From assembly GCA_964538515.1 (NCBI GenBank), contig CAZIEW010000008.1, forward strand, positions 26,362 through 90,361: a DNA stretch of 64,000 nt. Direction: 5' to 3'. Numbering within the stretch: the stretch's first letter is position 1; every line of letters starts with the position of its first letter. This DNA comes from CALBZH01 sp964538515 (GTDB lineage: Bacteria; Desulfobacterota; Syntrophobacteria; Syntrophobacterales; Syntrophobacteraceae). Below the pieces are notes generated by a model. The model saw only the letters and a list, made by a program, of their open reading frames with translations. It did no database searches and had not been told where the DNA came from. The position numbers and the translations under genes are program-made. This document shows positions 1-8,174 of this stretch, one piece after another.

Positions 1-2
1 TC

Positions 3-1874
3 GCCACCCTGCTGGAAATCCTCGATCCCGAGCAGAACCACCTGTTCCACGACAAGTACACGGAAACGACGGTGGACATCGACCTTTCCAACTGCCACTT
101 CTTCCTGACCGCCAACACGCTGGAGACGGTTCCGGCCGTCGTGGTGAACCGATGCGAGGTGGTGCAGCTGGATCGTTACAGCGTCGAGGAGAAGGTCGCG
201 ATCGCCCGCGAGCATCTGATTCGTCGCGTGCGTCACAAGTACCAGATCGACGAGAAGCAGATCCGGTTCGATCCGGAAACGGAAGATGACATCCTGCGAT
301 ACCTGGTCCGGAGCTACACGTATGAAGCCGGAGTTCGGGAGCTGGAGCGACTCATACGAACGCTCTTCCTGCGTATCCAGCGAAAGGAGATCCTCACTGG
401 AGACGGTGGGGTCGATTCCGGCATCGTTATCCGCCGCGAGACGATCAAACGCTATTTGAAAGACCCCGCTCGGCCGCGTCAGATCGGCGAAGAGGACCGG
501 GTGGGAGAGACGATCGCCTTGGGGGTCGACGTTGAGCGGGGGGTTGGCTCGATCATTCCCATCCAGGCCACGGCGGTCGGCGCTGAGAGGGGAGCCGCGC
601 CCGGGGGGAAGGGGTATCTCAGCGTTTTGCATGCCACGGGCAATATCGAAAAGGTGATGGACGAGAGTCGCAAAGTTGCCGCGACCGGCATCTTCCAATG
701 CGCGAGTGAGCTGGGAATCGACCAGCGTCCCATGGAAGAGCCCGTTCATCTCCATTTCATGGGGGCATCCACGCGGAAGGACGGGCCCTCGGCCGGTGGG
801 GCGATCGCCCTCGCTCTGGCCTCCCTGGGATCCGCGAAAAAAGTCCGCAGGGACGTTGCAATGACGGGCGAGATCGATACCAAGGGGAGGATTACAGCGG
901 TGGGCGGCCTTGCGGCCAAGCTCGAAGCGGCCTTCAGCGCCGGCTGCCGCACGGTGATCATCCCGCGCGAGAACCTGTATGGAGACGAAGGGATCGAGCG
1001 GTTTCCGGACGCGCTCAAGGCGGAGCTGCAGATCCTCACGTACGAGGAGTGGCTGGGATCTCACGGGCCTTTCAATTACGCCCACCACATGCTCGAGGTG
1101 GTGGCCGTGGATCACATCGTCCAGGCGGCGCGGGTGGCGTTTCTTGATGAGACGGTGCTCGCCGCCCTCGAACGGGCGTTTGAAGACCATGCGCGTCGGT
1201 TGGCTGATGAGCTGTGTCAGCCGTCGGTCCCCTGCCTGTGCCTGCAGGTGATTCAGGTCAAAGCCGTTGAGGAGCTGGATGCCGCGTTCTTCGAGGAGGC
1301 GCTCTGGACGCACGGCCCGGATTTGACCCTCCTGGTGCAGCCGGAGATTGAAGATGTGGTCAAGGCCCGTCTGTCGGGGGTCGTCGCATCGCCCCAGGAG
1401 CACGTGCGCCCGTTCGACGCCCCACGCGAGAGCCTTTCGGATGTTGTCCGAGCCCTCGTCGCGGGCGTCCGAGACGCCGGAGCGAGCCCCATTCGAATCT
1501 CTCTCGTCGCTCCGTACTACTTCATCAAGCGGGACGGGATCACCGAGGATGGTTTTCCGCCTCGGCCGGGATTTGAGGGCATCACCCTCTTTGCCAACAA
1601 CTACAGCGTGCAAGATCTAAAGATCAAGGGATGCAAGCGGATCTTGAATCGGGTGCTGAGCCTGCTGGCGCGCGCTCCCCGGCACCATTGCGGGTCGTGC
1701 CCGTTTCTCGGGCGAAAGGAAGATATCTACGTCGCCGACCTGGGCTTCATTCCCGAGGCCTATCGGCTCGATGTGCGGCGGGCCGAGCGAATCCTCACCA
1801 AAAGTTTGGAGCACTGGCTGAGTGTCGCGGAGAATGGGCGGGTGGCATCCGGCATAAAAGAGGGGGCATCATGA
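3..1874 (+). CDS. lon: Lon-type ATP-dependent protease with C-terminal extension, 5' end outside window
   Basis: ATP-dependent serine protease of the Lon (S16) family; the frame is open to the left edge, so the N-domain and Walker motifs are missing. The visible part (about 623 residues) starts in the AAA+ module with a Lon-typical LLEILDPEQN stretch, then the sensor and alpha-helical subdomain (EAGVRELERL). The S16 domain follows, with the catalytic Ser in KDGPSAGG (codon 789-791) and the Lys in GGLAAKLEAA (codon 918-920), so the dyad is intact. A normal Lon would end shortly after about base 1060. Here some 265 more residues follow, including a HHCGSCPF motif (about bases 1690-1715) and no domain I recognise. 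The stop overlaps the next start (ATGA), so the two are probably co-translated. The Lon assignment is firm; the extension's role is unknown. Confidence 0.95.
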   Translation, partial: ATLLEILDPEQNHLFHDKYTETTVDIDLSNCHFFLTANTLETVPAVVVNRCEVVQLDRYSVEEKVAIAREHLIRRVRHKYQIDEKQIRFDPETEDDILRYLVRSYTYEAGVRELERLIRTLFLRIQRKEILTGDGGVDSGIVIRRETIKRYLKDPARPRQIGEEDRVGETIALGVDVERGVGSIIPIQATAVGAERGAAPGGKGYLSVLHATGNIEKVMDESRKVAATGIFQCASELGIDQRPMEEPVHLHFMGASTRKDGPSAGGAIALALASLGSAKKVRRDVAMTGEIDTKGRITAVGGLAAKLEAAFSAGCRTVIIPRENLYGDEGIERFPDALKAELQILTYEEWLGSHGPFNYAHHMLEVVAVDHIVQAARVAFLDETVLAALERAFEDHARRLADELCQPSVPCLCLQVIQVKAVEELDAAFFEEALWTHGPDLTLLVQPEIEDVVKARLSGVVASPQEHVRPFDAPRESLSDVVRALVAGVRDAGASPIRISLVAPYYFIKRDGITEDGFPPRPGFEGITLFANNYSVQDLKIKGCKRILNRVLSLLARAPRHHCGSCPFLGRKEDIYVADLGFIPEAYRLDVRRAERILTKSLEHWLSVAENGRVASGIKEGAS

Positions 1875-2539
1875 TCGCCATTGTCCAAAACGACCCCGAC
1901 GTGCCTCCGGGAACCTTGATCGAAGCCCTGAAAGCCGGCCGACAAGAGCTAATGCTGGTACGGCTTTACGCAAGCGAGAGACTTCCGGCTTTGAGCGGGC
2001 TTTCGGCGGCTATCGTGCTGGGGGGCGCCATGAGCGTCAAGGACACGGAGACCTTTCCCTTCCTGGTAGGATTGAAAGAATGGATGCGAAGAATCCTGGA
2101 AGCGGAGCTGCCCTTCGTCGGGATTTGCCTTGGGGGGCAGCTCCTTGCGGAAGCAGCCGGCGGACAGGTGCTCTTCCGTATGAACGAAGAGTACGGTTGC
2201 AAGCCGGTCACGTTAACGGAAGAAGGGATCGCCGACCCGCTGTTCAAGGGGATTTCTTCGCCGTTCACGACCTTCCACTACCACACCGACTGCTTCGTGC
2301 CTCCGAAGGACTCGGTCCATCTTGCCTGGACCGAGCAATGCCCCCACCAGGCCTTTCGATCCGGCCCGTGCGCCTACGGGCTTCAATTTCACCCCGAAGT
2401 GGATCGATCCATTGTCTCCCGATGGGTCGACGCGACTGCCGGCCAGTATCAAATCCTGGAGCACTTCGAGGAGATCGAAGAGGCTATCCGGTCGTTCTCC
2501 TTCGTGCTTTTCAGCAACTTCCTGGACCTGACTTACTGA
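1871..2539 (+). CDS. Class I glutamine amidotransferase-like protein
   Basis: 222-residue stand-alone class I glutamine amidotransferase (GATase1) of the GMP-synthase-glutaminase-like type. The nucleophile elbow GICLGGQ carries Cys86 and the His-Glu pair is in FHPE (His174, Glu176), so the Cys-His-Glu triad is complete. An early VLGGAMS segment matches the oxyanion-side loop of the family. The enzyme would release ammonia from glutamine or hydrolyse a gamma-glutamyl bond; no synthetase partner is adjacent, so the substrate is unknown. Its ATG lies inside the lon stop (4-base overlap), which fixes the start and argues for co-expression with the protease. Confidence 0.85.
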   Translation: MIAIVQNDPDVPPGTLIEALKAGRQELMLVRLYASERLPALSGLSAAIVLGGAMSVKDTETFPFLVGLKEWMRRILEAELPFVGICLGGQLLAEAAGGQVLFRMNEEYGCKPVTLTEEGIADPLFKGISSPFTTFHYHTDCFVPPKDSVHLAWTEQCPHQAFRSGPCAYGLQFHPEVDRSIVSRWVDATAGQYQILEHFEEIEEAIRSFSFVLFSNFLDLTY

Positions 2540-2788
2540 CACATGAGGATTCGCTTCCGTGGCCCCCAAGGATTGACTTGCTCCGTAATCGCTTCTTCCG
2601 AAACAAAACCGTGCGCAAATAAGGCCGGACTCCCCAGACTGCGACAAAAACGTGTCAAATATTGCCAATCAAATCGTAAGTTCTGTGAGCCACTCTGAGG
2701 GAATGTTTCGACCCTGAAGTTTGAAGAATCAAGGATAACAAATGGTTGCGCTCAATTGATCGCTCGTTTTTTGAGTGTTCTGAATGCG

Positions 2789-2805
2789 TTGGCAAGGGTT
2801 GTGCA
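2789..2805 (+). promoter_or_regulatory. Candidate sigma-54 (-24/-12) promoter
   Basis: TTGGCAAGGGTTGTGCA matches the consensus TTGGCACG-N4-TTGCA with the invariant GG and GC dinucleotides ten bases apart and two mismatches. The predicted start would be about base 2816, roughly 40 bases before the activator gene. The rest of the 2540-2856 gap shows no gene, tRNA or clear terminator. Binding is inferred. Confidence 0.6.
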
Positions 2806-2856
2806 ACTTGTGGCGCGAGGGAAAGAATGCTCGGGTCTCCATGAAGGTCAGGGAAT

Positions 2857-4407
2857 ATGAAACTTGCCATTTGCGAAGCGGAGCTGAAGGTCCTCTATGA
2901 AATCAGTCTCATCACGGGTCAGGTGCTGGATCTCAACCATGCGTTGGAGAAGATCCTGAGCGTTTTTTCCCAGTCCTTGTCCATGGAGCGGGCCACAGTG
3001 ACTCTGCTGGACCCCGAGACGGGCCACCTCAAGATTCAGGCGTCTCATGGGCTGGCGGAAAAGGAAATGAAGCGCGGCAGTTACCGGCCGAATGAAGGGA
3101 TCACCGGGAGGATTTTCAGCACGGCCAAGCCTTTCGTGGTGCCTGACATCAAGGAAGAGCCGCTCTTTCTCAATCGGACTCAGGCGAGGCGGATCAAGAA
3201 GGAGCGCATCGCGTTTCTCGGGGTTCCCATCAAGCTGCATCGGGAATGCATTGGGGTATTGAGCGTGGATCGGTTGTTCGGAGCGGAGGTTTCCTTTGAG
3301 GAGGATATTCGCTTTCTGACGATTGTGGCGGCGCTCATCGCTCAGTTCATTCACTTGAACCGACAGGTGCGCGACCGCGAAAAGAGTCTTCGGAAGCGCA
3401 ACCAGGCGCTCATGGCTGAGGTTTCCGAAAAGTACAACAATTTCTTCATGATTGGAAAGAGCCCGTCCATGGGGGCTCTCCGGCGCGTCGTCGAAAAGGT
3501 CGCTCCGAGCAAGGCCTCGGTGCTGCTGCTCGGCGAATCTGGGACAGGAAAGACGTTGGTAGCCCGGATCATCCATGAACTGAGCCCGCGCGCCCGGGCT
3601 CCGTTTGTGAAGCTGAATTGTGCCGCGCTCCCGGAAAACCTGCTGGAATCCGAGCTGTTCGGCCATGAAAAGGGGGCGTACACCGGCGCAACGGCTTCCA
3701 AGCCCGGGCGTTTTGAAGAGGCCGACGGAGGCACGATCTTTCTCGACGAAATTGGTGAGCTGCCCATTGCGCTGCAGGCAAAGCTGCTCCGTTTTCTCCA
3801 GGAGTGGGAATTCGAGCGTCTCGGGAGCACGCGCACCCTCAAGGTCGATGTCCGCCTGGTGGCGGCGACCAACCGGGACTTGTCCAAGGCGGTGCTGGAG
3901 GGGACTTTCCGCGAGGACCTCTATTACAGGCTGAACGTGTTTCCCATCCAGGTGCCCCCTTTGAGGGAGCGGGTGGAGGATGTGCTGCTGCTCGCGGAGT
4001 ATTTCCTCGAGCGGGCTGCAAAGGAATACGGTCGAACCCTGTCGTTCGACGAGAACAGCAAGCGGGTCCTGCGGGACTACTCCTGGCCGGGGAATGTGCG
4101 GGAGCTCGAAAACCTGACCGAGCGGCTCGCCATCCTCGTCGATGCCCCTCTGGTCCGTCCGGAGGAGCTGTCGCGTTTGCTCGTGCCCGGCGCCAAGCGT
4201 CAGGAGCCGCCGCCGCAGACGGGCTTTAGGATGCGGGATATCGAGCAGAGCGAGATCTTGGGAGCGTTGGAGCGCAATCGGTGGGTGCGCTCGTGGGCTG
4301 CGAGGGAGCTGGGGTTCACGCTGCGCCAGTTCAACTACCGGCTGCGCAAGTACGGCCTTGAAGAGCATGTCATGGATCAGCGAAAGCGGCTTGCCCCGGA
4401 GAGTTGA
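2857..4407 (+). CDS. Sigma-54-dependent transcriptional activator (GAF-AAA+-Fis)
   Basis: 516-residue bacterial enhancer-binding protein. Residues about 10-170 form a GAF sensor domain like that of NifA. About 190-420 are the AAA+ ATPase with Walker A GESGTGKT (226-233), the sigma-54-contact loop as GAYTGA (273-278; Tyr in place of the usual Phe) and Walker B GGTIFLDE. The C-terminus (about 470-510) is a Fis-type helix-turn-helix. There is no receiver domain, so activity is probably controlled by a ligand or redox state bound to the GAF domain. The gene is monocistronic and sits just behind a candidate sigma-54 promoter, which suggests autoregulation. Targets cannot be named from sequence; another -24/-12-like site lies at 7991. 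Confidence 0.92.
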   Translation: MKLAICEAELKVLYEISLITGQVLDLNHALEKILSVFSQSLSMERATVTLLDPETGHLKIQASHGLAEKEMKRGSYRPNEGITGRIFSTAKPFVVPDIKEEPLFLNRTQARRIKKERIAFLGVPIKLHRECIGVLSVDRLFGAEVSFEEDIRFLTIVAALIAQFIHLNRQVRDREKSLRKRNQALMAEVSEKYNNFFMIGKSPSMGALRRVVEKVAPSKASVLLLGESGTGKTLVARIIHELSPRARAPFVKLNCAALPENLLESELFGHEKGAYTGATASKPGRFEEADGGTIFLDEIGELPIALQAKLLRFLQEWEFERLGSTRTLKVDVRLVAATNRDLSKAVLEGTFREDLYYRLNVFPIQVPPLRERVEDVLLLAEYFLERAAKEYGRTLSFDENSKRVLRDYSWPGNVRELENLTERLAILVDAPLVRPEELSRLLVPGAKRQEPPPQTGFRMRDIEQSEILGALERNRWVRSWAARELGFTLRQFNYRLRKYGLEEHVMDQRKRLAPES

Positions 4408-4542
4408 GGAGATCGGAAGGCCTCTTTCCTACAAGGTCATCGACCAGGTCCGAGGCAGTCCGAGGGTGCCGAAGGGGGCAGCTCGACTGGTTGCTCGAGA
4501 GCCTGTAGATCCTCCCGGGTCCTCTGGAGGTCCGGAGATCGC

Positions 4543-5736
4543 TCATTGATGGGCTGTTGGACCGATTTGCAGGTAGCCGTCCGGCGCAAGGCTGGTCGCC
4601 AGCATGACCATGTTGATATCCCGGTGCGCCGTCCAGCTTGACGCGCGCCTGCTTGAGGGATCGAGCCAGAAGCCTTCGATTTCATCGGCCATCGGGTCAT
4701 AGATTCTGAGCTCGGCCGTCAGCTTGAGCAGCTCAGCTCCTTCCTTGAACAAGGTCGGCCTCCCCTCCAGCAGTCGTGTGAGCCTTGCCGCGGCTTTCAA
4801 ACCGATCGACAAACCGAGCTCCCGGAAGGCGAGTCGATATTCCACGGGGGCTGTCCAGGATCCTCTCCTGGAGAACGCATGCAGACCCCTGCGGGCGGCT
4901 TCCAGAACGGTCCTGAGCAAATGGGCATCTGCCAGGAACCCTTGAAAGGCCAACTGGGCAATCCGGTAGCCATCGCACAGCAGTCCTCCAATGCCCAGGG
5001 GATCGTCCGTGATCCAGTTCTCTCCCATGCACATCCTGGCAAGCTCATCGATCTCCCGAGTCAAGTCCAGGCGGACCGAGGTCCGTGGGAACCGAGCCAT
5101 GGCGCTCTGGAGCTCGCAGCAGGTGATGAAGCCATCGAGGGGGTCGTGCTGCCCCATCGCGGTGATCAGGGGGCGGGACAGGTCGATGCTCATCTTCCAG
5201 AACATCCTCCTCGCCTCGTCCCGGGATGTCTCATAGGTAAAACGCGCGTGAGCCGTCTGTGCCAGCTCGGCGGCCTGGACGCAGTACGATTCATCCCCGG
5301 TCGCACCGCTGACCGCGTTCAGGGCGTGCATCCATTTGGTCAGGTAGTGATAATACTGGCCGTCCCGGTCCCACTCGCGCTCTTCGTCGATCGGCTCGTC
5401 GGGGGAGCGCTCGTTCAGCGGTTTGCCAATCCTGAGTCCACCGATGGTCGGGTGGCGCTCGCCCTCTTCGTCGTCCAGCCCGCTGATCCAGCCAACGCGT
5501 TGATCGTCTTCCCTGTGGCGCCCGAGGGTGTGGTGGACAGCGTCCACCAGCTCAAGGGCCGCGTCCAGGAAGGTCCCTTCGCCCGTCTTCCGATGAAGCT
5601 CGATGAAGTTGCAGACGGCGAAGGCATCGGTCCACAGGTATCGTCGCGAGCGCTCGCTTCCCGGGGGAGAGCCCGTCACCTGAGCAAATTCGGTCATGAT
5701 TTGGGTAACGGTGTGAAGTGCCTGGTCCGGTGTCAT
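4543..5736 (-). CDS. Conserved hypothetical protein, alpha-helical, possibly six-hairpin-toroid-like
   Basis: 397 residues, soluble, no signal peptide and no membrane segment. I do not recognise the family. The pattern of repeated helices with aromatic and acidic residues (DRDGQYYHYLTKWMHAL in the middle, SWTAHRDINMVMLA near the end) resembles (alpha/alpha)-toroid glycosidase-like folds, but no catalytic acid pair can be assigned. The start has a good ribosome site (GGAGGAG just before ATG) and overlaps the stop of a small upstream frame by four bases. It probably belongs to a minus-strand operon with the gene ending at 5992. Confidence 0.75.
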   Translation of the reverse strand: MTPDQALHTVTQIMTEFAQVTGSPPGSERSRRYLWTDAFAVCNFIELHRKTGEGTFLDAALELVDAVHHTLGRHREDDQRVGWISGLDDEEGERHPTIGGLRIGKPLNERSPDEPIDEEREWDRDGQYYHYLTKWMHALNAVSGATGDESYCVQAAELAQTAHARFTYETSRDEARRMFWKMSIDLSRPLITAMGQHDPLDGFITCCELQSAMARFPRTSVRLDLTREIDELARMCMGENWITDDPLGIGGLLCDGYRIAQLAFQGFLADAHLLRTVLEAARRGLHAFSRRGSWTAPVEYRLAFRELGLSIGLKAAARLTRLLEGRPTLFKEGAELLKLTAELRIYDPMADEIEGFWLDPSSRRASSWTAHRDINMVMLATSLAPDGYLQIGPTAHQ

Positions 5737-5939
5737 GACTCCTCCAACGTCTCCGTGTCAGCGGGATCGCTCGACCCGGCTAGGAGCTTTCTCTCCTCTT
5801 CCCGGATCCCAAACGAACGGAGCCCCCGTTTCCCACCAACGCTCGCTCCACCGGCTGAAACGGCTCGTCGTGCGTGGTCTCCACGGCTTTCAGCTCCCCC
5901 TGGAGTCCATTCGTGATCGCCCTTCAGGCAACGATCCAT
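5733..5939 (-). CDS. Candidate small protein, 68 residues, coupled to the downstream gene
   Basis: A short frame starting at an ATG preceded by GGAGGTCGCG, a strong Shine-Dalgarno at good spacing. It ends in an ATGA overlap with the start of the gene at 5736. The peptide begins MDRCLKGDHEW and is then rich in Gly, Arg, Ser and Glu, without a recognisable domain. The two translation signals are the only support; it may be a real small protein or a leader peptide that couples translation, or chance in G+C-rich DNA. The 52 bases upstream separate it from the gene ending at 5992. Confidence 0.4.
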   Translation of the reverse strand: MDRCLKGDHEWTPGGAESRGDHARRAVSAGGASVGGKRGLRSFGIREEERKLLAGSSDPADTETLEES

Positions 5940-5991
5940 CGCGACCTCCAGCAAGTGCATGATGTCGGCAATCAGACTGGCGGAATGCCGA

Positions 5992-7728
5992 TCACGTGAG
6001 ACTGGAAGGACTTTCTTGCTCCCTGCTGATCCCGGTCACGGGGCTCCTCCCGCCCAGAATCTTCTCCAGGATCACCTTGGTGATCATGTAGGTCGGGCGT
6101 ATTCCGGCAACCCCCATGCTTCCGGAGGCGAGGGTTTGTCCGCTCACGAGCGGGTTGTCCGAGGCGTAGTAGGCGTAGCGCACCTTCACGTCCCGCGGAA
6201 TGTGTCCTCTGATGATCGCGGCGCTGATGGCTTGCTGATAATGGCCTCCCTCCATCTCGAGACCGACCGCTTTCCAGCTGGTCTTTTGAAACCGTTCAAG
6301 CACATCCCGGTTCTGAAGCGACGTGCCGAGCACCGTAATGATGGGCCCTGTGTGGACGGGGATGTCAGCGTCGAAATCCTCCCGGGAGAGATCGTTTTCC
6401 ACGATATAGTTGTGCGGCAGCCCCTCCAGTACGTGGGCGGTGGCCAGCATGATATCCCCCTTGTTGCCGCAGATCGTTCCGGCCTTCCCCATGATGGAAA
6501 TGGAGCGGACTGGACTGGGGCTCACCCGGACGTCCCCGGCCGCGGGATCGAGCAGCTCATCCATGACTTCGAAGGCCTGGGTCCCGAACGCGTAATCCAT
6601 GACCAGAATGACGGGCTTGGGGTCGGGGAGCGCATCGATGGAAAAGCGAAGATCCGGGTGAAGCGGAAGGTCCGTGACTGCGGCCATGTCGATCAGCTGG
6701 CAGTCAATCTGCGTGCCGCTTTCGTCCGGAAGGAACATGAAGCCGTGCTCGGAAGCAAAGCTCTCGACCGGGAGGCCTTTGTCGCGACAGGCTTGGATGA
6801 GTCCGTAGAAATCGCCGCGGAACTGTTCTCTAACATCGGGAGGTGCTGCCGCATAGGCGTACAGGGTGTTCAGCACGCTGTGGAGATTCGCGCTGATGAT
6901 ATGCAGGGGACGCTCCTGCAGACGGTGATGGATCAGGGTATTCCAGAGGCGTTTGGCCCATTTCTTCCCGTACACTTGGTTGAGGACGATGTGGCCGAGG
7001 ACGGGGGTGAACAGCACGGTCAGATCGTGGGCGCGGTTCATTTCGTTGTCCATGAGCTTGCCCAAGTCCCAGATGAGCCGGAGCAGGCCGTTGTTGGCCT
7101 GGTGCTCGCGCCGGGAGGCTTCGAACGACTCGTAGGCCTCCTTGGTTTCGTGAAAGGTGCGCCCCAGGAGCAGGCTGAGATTCCAGAGGGCGTGATCGAG
7201 CTCCTTGCCGCGGAGCTCCTCCTGCTGAGTCAGGACATGCTCGAGCTCTTTCCAGACTTGGGCCGGATTGCCTTCGGCGTCCCGCATCTGCTGGGCGATC
7301 TTCCGTGCCTCGATGTGAAGGAAGGTCAGGTGGGTCAGGATATCATAAATCTCGCTCAGCCCCCGTGTGATCACAAAGCACATTTCGCTTTCGCCGACGC
7401 GGTAGGACACCCGCCGCCTTTTGGGCGGGATGATTCGTTCAAAGGAAGTGGAATCAAGCTCCTCCTGGGCCGTCAGGACGATTCGGCTGCACTGCTCGAT
7501 GCCTCGTGGCAGACGGTCCAAAACGTATTCGAGACCATTGAGGTCGATGGTCCTCGGATCGTTCATGAACCCGTAGATCTCGGGACTGAGGGTCCGAAGG
7601 GCATTTTCCATCGTTTGGCCGGACGGCCCCGAAATGCGGTAATGGCCGCGCAACAGCAGGGCATCGGCCGTGATCTTGAACGTGCGAATGGCGATTCGAC
7701 CTTTTAAGGAGCGGGTGAGCTCTTCCAT
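5992..7728 (-). CDS. DUF6909-like protein with nucleoside-phosphorylase-like C-terminal domain
   Basis: 578 residues from the chosen ATG, which has TGAGG seven to eight bases upstream; a longer frame reaches 7854 but has no ribosome site. The N-terminal ~330 residues are helical and unassigned, rich in acidic and basic helices. The C-terminal ~250 residues show the layout of the nucleoside phosphorylase/MTAN fold: a Gly-rich turn followed by GDIMLATAHV, then VHTGPIITV, then GLEMEGGHY, matching the ribose-binding 'EMEG' motif of the family. I recall this architecture as DUF6909, but that name is from memory. Substrate unknown. Probably first gene of a minus-strand operon continuing to 4543. 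Confidence 0.72.
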   Translation of the reverse strand: MEELTRSLKGRIAIRTFKITADALLLRGHYRISGPSGQTMENALRTLSPEIYGFMNDPRTIDLNGLEYVLDRLPRGIEQCSRIVLTAQEELDSTSFERIIPPKRRRVSYRVGESEMCFVITRGLSEIYDILTHLTFLHIEARKIAQQMRDAEGNPAQVWKELEHVLTQQEELRGKELDHALWNLSLLLGRTFHETKEAYESFEASRREHQANNGLLRLIWDLGKLMDNEMNRAHDLTVLFTPVLGHIVLNQVYGKKWAKRLWNTLIHHRLQERPLHIISANLHSVLNTLYAYAAAPPDVREQFRGDFYGLIQACRDKGLPVESFASEHGFMFLPDESGTQIDCQLIDMAAVTDLPLHPDLRFSIDALPDPKPVILVMDYAFGTQAFEVMDELLDPAAGDVRVSPSPVRSISIMGKAGTICGNKGDIMLATAHVLEGLPHNYIVENDLSREDFDADIPVHTGPIITVLGTSLQNRDVLERFQKTSWKAVGLEMEGGHYQQAISAAIIRGHIPRDVKVRYAYYASDNPLVSGQTLASGSMGVAGIRPTYMITKVILEKILGGRSPVTGISREQESPSSLT

Positions 7729-8174
7729 AACGACCTCACGGGTGGGCGGTGAGCCAGGAGTCTGTCGCACAACATTACCACAAAACAGGCAAAGAGGGAT
7801 CTCTTTCCTCACGCTCGGCCCTACCCCGCGCGGGTTACTCTGTGCCCCTGTCATCCCGAGCGCATGTGAGCGATCCTAAAACCGGTCGCATCGGTCGCGA
7901 TCACGAAAAGTCCGCCACTGAGCCGTTTAGGACAAAAATCCGCCTTCAGGAGCAGCATGGATCCGGTTCTACTGTCCTGAGGTTGCGTCGTGGCGTGCTC
8001 CTTGCATAAATACGTTCTGGTTCTTGTCGTACCTGCTGTCGCACGTTGCTCCTGGCTGGTTTTCGCCTCGGGGTGCCTTTGAATGGAGGGGTACGAAAGG
8101 CAGAGATCCGACCTGGTCAGGCTTTGTCCGCTGACGTCCAGACTGCCCCGTGGTGTGGGGGGAAGGGTATGCCG
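7729..8174. other. Divergent intergenic region
   Basis: About 446 bases between two divergent genes. It holds a -24/-12-like site on the plus strand (7991-8006). The segment near 7851-7880 (CTGTCATCCCGAGCGCATG) resembles the dispersed 'gtcatcctgagcgaagcg' intergenic repeat seen in many bacterial genomes, recalled from memory. No credible coding frame, tRNA or riboswitch was found. Confidence 0.4.
7991..8006 (+). promoter_or_regulatory. Candidate sigma-54 (-24/-12) promoter
   Basis: TGGCGTGCTCCTTGCA carries GG and GC exactly ten bases apart and a perfect TTGCA -12 element; the -24 half is weaker. The start would be about base 8017, leaving a leader of about 158 bases before the PilZ gene. Confidence 0.45.

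Noticed and set aside
2848..4368. A 506-residue open frame antisense to the sigma-54 activator
   Set aside because: Exact mirror of a strong AAA+ gene; long antisense frames are expected at this G+C content and the peptide has no domain or ribosome site.
4408..4542. GATCCTCC/GGAGATC pairing after the sigma-54 activator as a terminator
   Set aside because: The stem is interrupted and there is no U-rich tail.
5959..7707. A 582-residue open frame antisense to the phosphorylase-like gene
   Set aside because: No recognisable motif, no ribosome site, and opposite to a better-supported gene.
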